Source: Pantoea sp. Ap-967
Lineage (GTDB): Bacteria > Pseudomonadota > Gammaproteobacteria > Pseudomonadales > Pseudomonadaceae
Length of the DNA stretch: 64,000 nt
Assembly (NCBI RefSeq): GCF_011752565.1
Contig: NZ_VWXK01000032.1
Coordinates: 1 to 64,000 of the forward strand
Reading direction: 5' to 3'
Shown: positions 63,010-64,000 of the stretch, one piece after another
Layout of the letters: every line of letters starts with the position of its first letter
Numbering within the stretch: the first letter of the stretch is position 1
Translations under genes and position numbers: made by a program
Notes under the pieces: model-generated
Seen by the model: the letters and a program-made list of their open reading frames with translations, nothing else
Told to the model about the DNA's origin: nothing
The model's database searches: none

Positions 63010-63759
63010 TCAACGGGGGCGGCACATCCAGTGCAGGTAGCGGCCGAGCCCGGCGAAGCTTGGGTGGCGGCGGTGGGCAAGCTCCATTTCCAGTAGGTCG
63101 AGCAGTTCGGCCTTGGCCTGGAATTCCTTGGGCATGTAGTCGTGGAACACCCGCACGCCGCTTTCAGTTTCGACCTGCCACAGGCTTTCAAGTTGCGCCT
63201 TGAGCTCACGGGGATCAAGCGGTTTTTGCGGGGTCAGGCTCTGCTTCTCGCCTTCCAGGCGGTTGCTGCGCAATTTGCGGAAATGGCCCTTGAGCAGGTT
63301 GCGGTAGACCAGCGCGTCGCGGTTGTAGAAGGCCAGCGACAACCAGCCTTCGGGGGCGGTCAGCTGGTGCAGCACCGGCAGAATGCTTTGCGGCTCGGCC
63401 AGCCACTCCAGCACGGCGTGGCACAACACCAGGTCGTAGGGCTCGGTGAGCTGGCCGAGCAGCGCCTGCCACGGTGCCTGGATGAAGGTGGCGGGCTGGC
63501 CGGCCTCCTCGAAGCGTGCGCGGGCACCTTCGAGCATGGGCGCAGCCGGTTCGGCCAGGGTCACATGGTGGCCACGCTGGGCCAGCCACAGGGCCATGTG
63601 GCCGAGCCCGGCGCCGATATCCAGCACCCGCAGCGGGCGGTCGGGGAGGGCTTCGGCAAGGTCTGCCTGAAGCACCGCCAGGCGGATCGCGCCCTTGGCG
63701 CCGCCGTAGATCTTTTCGGCGAAGCGTGTGGCCAGTTCATCGAAGTGACGGTCGTTCAT
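63010..63759 (-). CDS. cmoM: tRNA 5-carboxymethoxyuridine methyltransferase
   Basis: CmoM (formerly SmtA), 249 residues, methylates cmo5U in tRNA wobble positions. It begins DRHFDELATRFAEKIYGGAKGAIR, which is characteristic, and has the SAM motif LRVLDIGAGLGHMALWLA near 44. Its ATG overlaps the stop of the next upstream gene by four bases. Confidence 0.93.
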   Translation of the reverse strand: MNDRHFDELATRFAEKIYGGAKGAIRLAVLQADLAEALPDRPLRVLDIGAGLGHMALWLAQRGHHVTLAEPAAPMLEGARARFEEAGQPATFIQAPWQALLGQLTEPYDLVLCHAVLEWLAEPQSILPVLHQLTAPEGWLSLAFYNRDALVYRNLLKGHFRKLRSNRLEGEKQSLTPQKPLDPRELKAQLESLWQVETESGVRVFHDYMPKEFQAKAELLDLLEMELAHRRHPSFAGLGRYLHWMCRPR

Positions 63760-64000
63760 CGGGCGAAACGCCTCTCGCTGTCGGCAAGCTTGGCCTGCAC
63801 CACCTGTTCCATGTCCAGGCCCAGCTCACTGCACAGCAACAGCAGGTAGAGCACCACGTCGCCGACCTCCTGGCCGGCATGGGCGAGTTGCTCGGGTGGT
63901 AGCTGGCGCGATTGGTCTTCGCTCAGCCACTGGAAAATTTCCACCAGCTCGGCCATTTCCACGCTGGCGGCCATGGCCAGGTTCTTCGGGCTGTGGAAGC
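63756..64000 (-). CDS. MazG-like nucleotide pyrophosphohydrolase, 5' end outside window
   Basis: The visible 81 codons read FHSPKNLAMAASVEMAELVEIFQWLSE near the window edge and end at 63756. The E-x-x-E of VEMAELVEIFQW and the later EVGDVVLYLLLL are the metal-binding helices of the all-alpha NTP pyrophosphohydrolase (RS21-C6/MazG) group. The start lies beyond 64000. Its stop overlaps the cmoM start. Confidence 0.85.
   Translation of the reverse strand, partial: FHSPKNLAMAASVEMAELVEIFQWLSEDQSRQLPPEQLAHAGQEVGDVVLYLLLLCSELGLDMEQVVQAKLADSERRFAR

Overview
This window is chromosomal DNA of a Pseudomonas, most likely of the P. putida group. The basis is high GC content, a gene order that I recall as matching the P. 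aeruginosa retS-purD-purH-fis-dusB-prmA-accCB-aroQ-dsbD-ctpL-gcbA-speA neighbourhood, and many copies of the P. putida type REP palindrome (core GCGGGNNNNCCCGCTCCTAC). No rRNA, tRNA, CRISPR array, prophage or complete insertion sequence was seen. No gene-free stretch exceeds 300 bases. Gene names rest on motif and family recognition by reading; no database search was possible.

Layout. (1) 1-200: a possible insertion-sequence end abutting a truncated REP. (2) 0.2-2.9 kb: chaperone cluster, an Hsp70-like protein without substrate domain divergent from cbpA-cbpM, with a heat-shock-like promoter. (3) 3.0-9.2 kb: the urea ABC transporter urtABCDE followed by a methionine-sulfoximine type acetyltransferase, headed by a clear sigma-54 promoter. 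(4) 9.4-10.8 kb: a CycA-type amino acid permease. (5) 11-15.9 kb: a five-gene copper block (DUF2946 protein, PCu(A)C chaperone, Met/His-rich protein, OprC receptor, PepSY membrane protein). (6) 16.1-17.4 kb: SPFH/NfeD pair. (7) 17.5-25.1 kb: two divergent cobalamin operons, cobL-cbiD-cobK and cobG-cobH-cobI-cbiG/cobJ. (8) 25.2-27.2 kb: three unrecognised genes that look like distant paralogues of each other, the least explained part of the window. (9) 27.2-46.1 kb: marC, retS, purD, purH, fis, dusB, a DUF3426 zinc-ribbon protein, prmA, accC, accB, aroQ, dsbD, a CtpL-like chemoreceptor and a GcbA-like diguanylate cyclase, all on the minus strand. (10) 46.3-50.7 kb: DUF2333 protein, NUDIX hydrolase, SUI1/YciH factor and biosynthetic arginine decarboxylase on the plus strand. 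(11) 50.8-60.2 kb: MATE exporter, then a very large alpha-2-macroglobulin lipoprotein and penicillin-binding protein 1C, with a small membrane protein between them on the other strand. (12) 60.2-64 kb: PprB-like regulator with a prepilin peptidase, two DUF4136 lipoproteins, cmoM and the 3' part of a MazG-like pyrophosphohydrolase.

How they fit together. Most of the window is conserved housekeeping and envelope biology: nitrogen scavenging from urea, copper capture, B12 synthesis, purine and fatty acid synthesis, and surface-lifestyle signalling (RetS, GcbA-like, CtpL-like, PprB-like). The accessory signal is concentrated at the far left end (mobile-element scar) and at 25.2-27.2 kb (three-gene paralogous set with an internal terminator).
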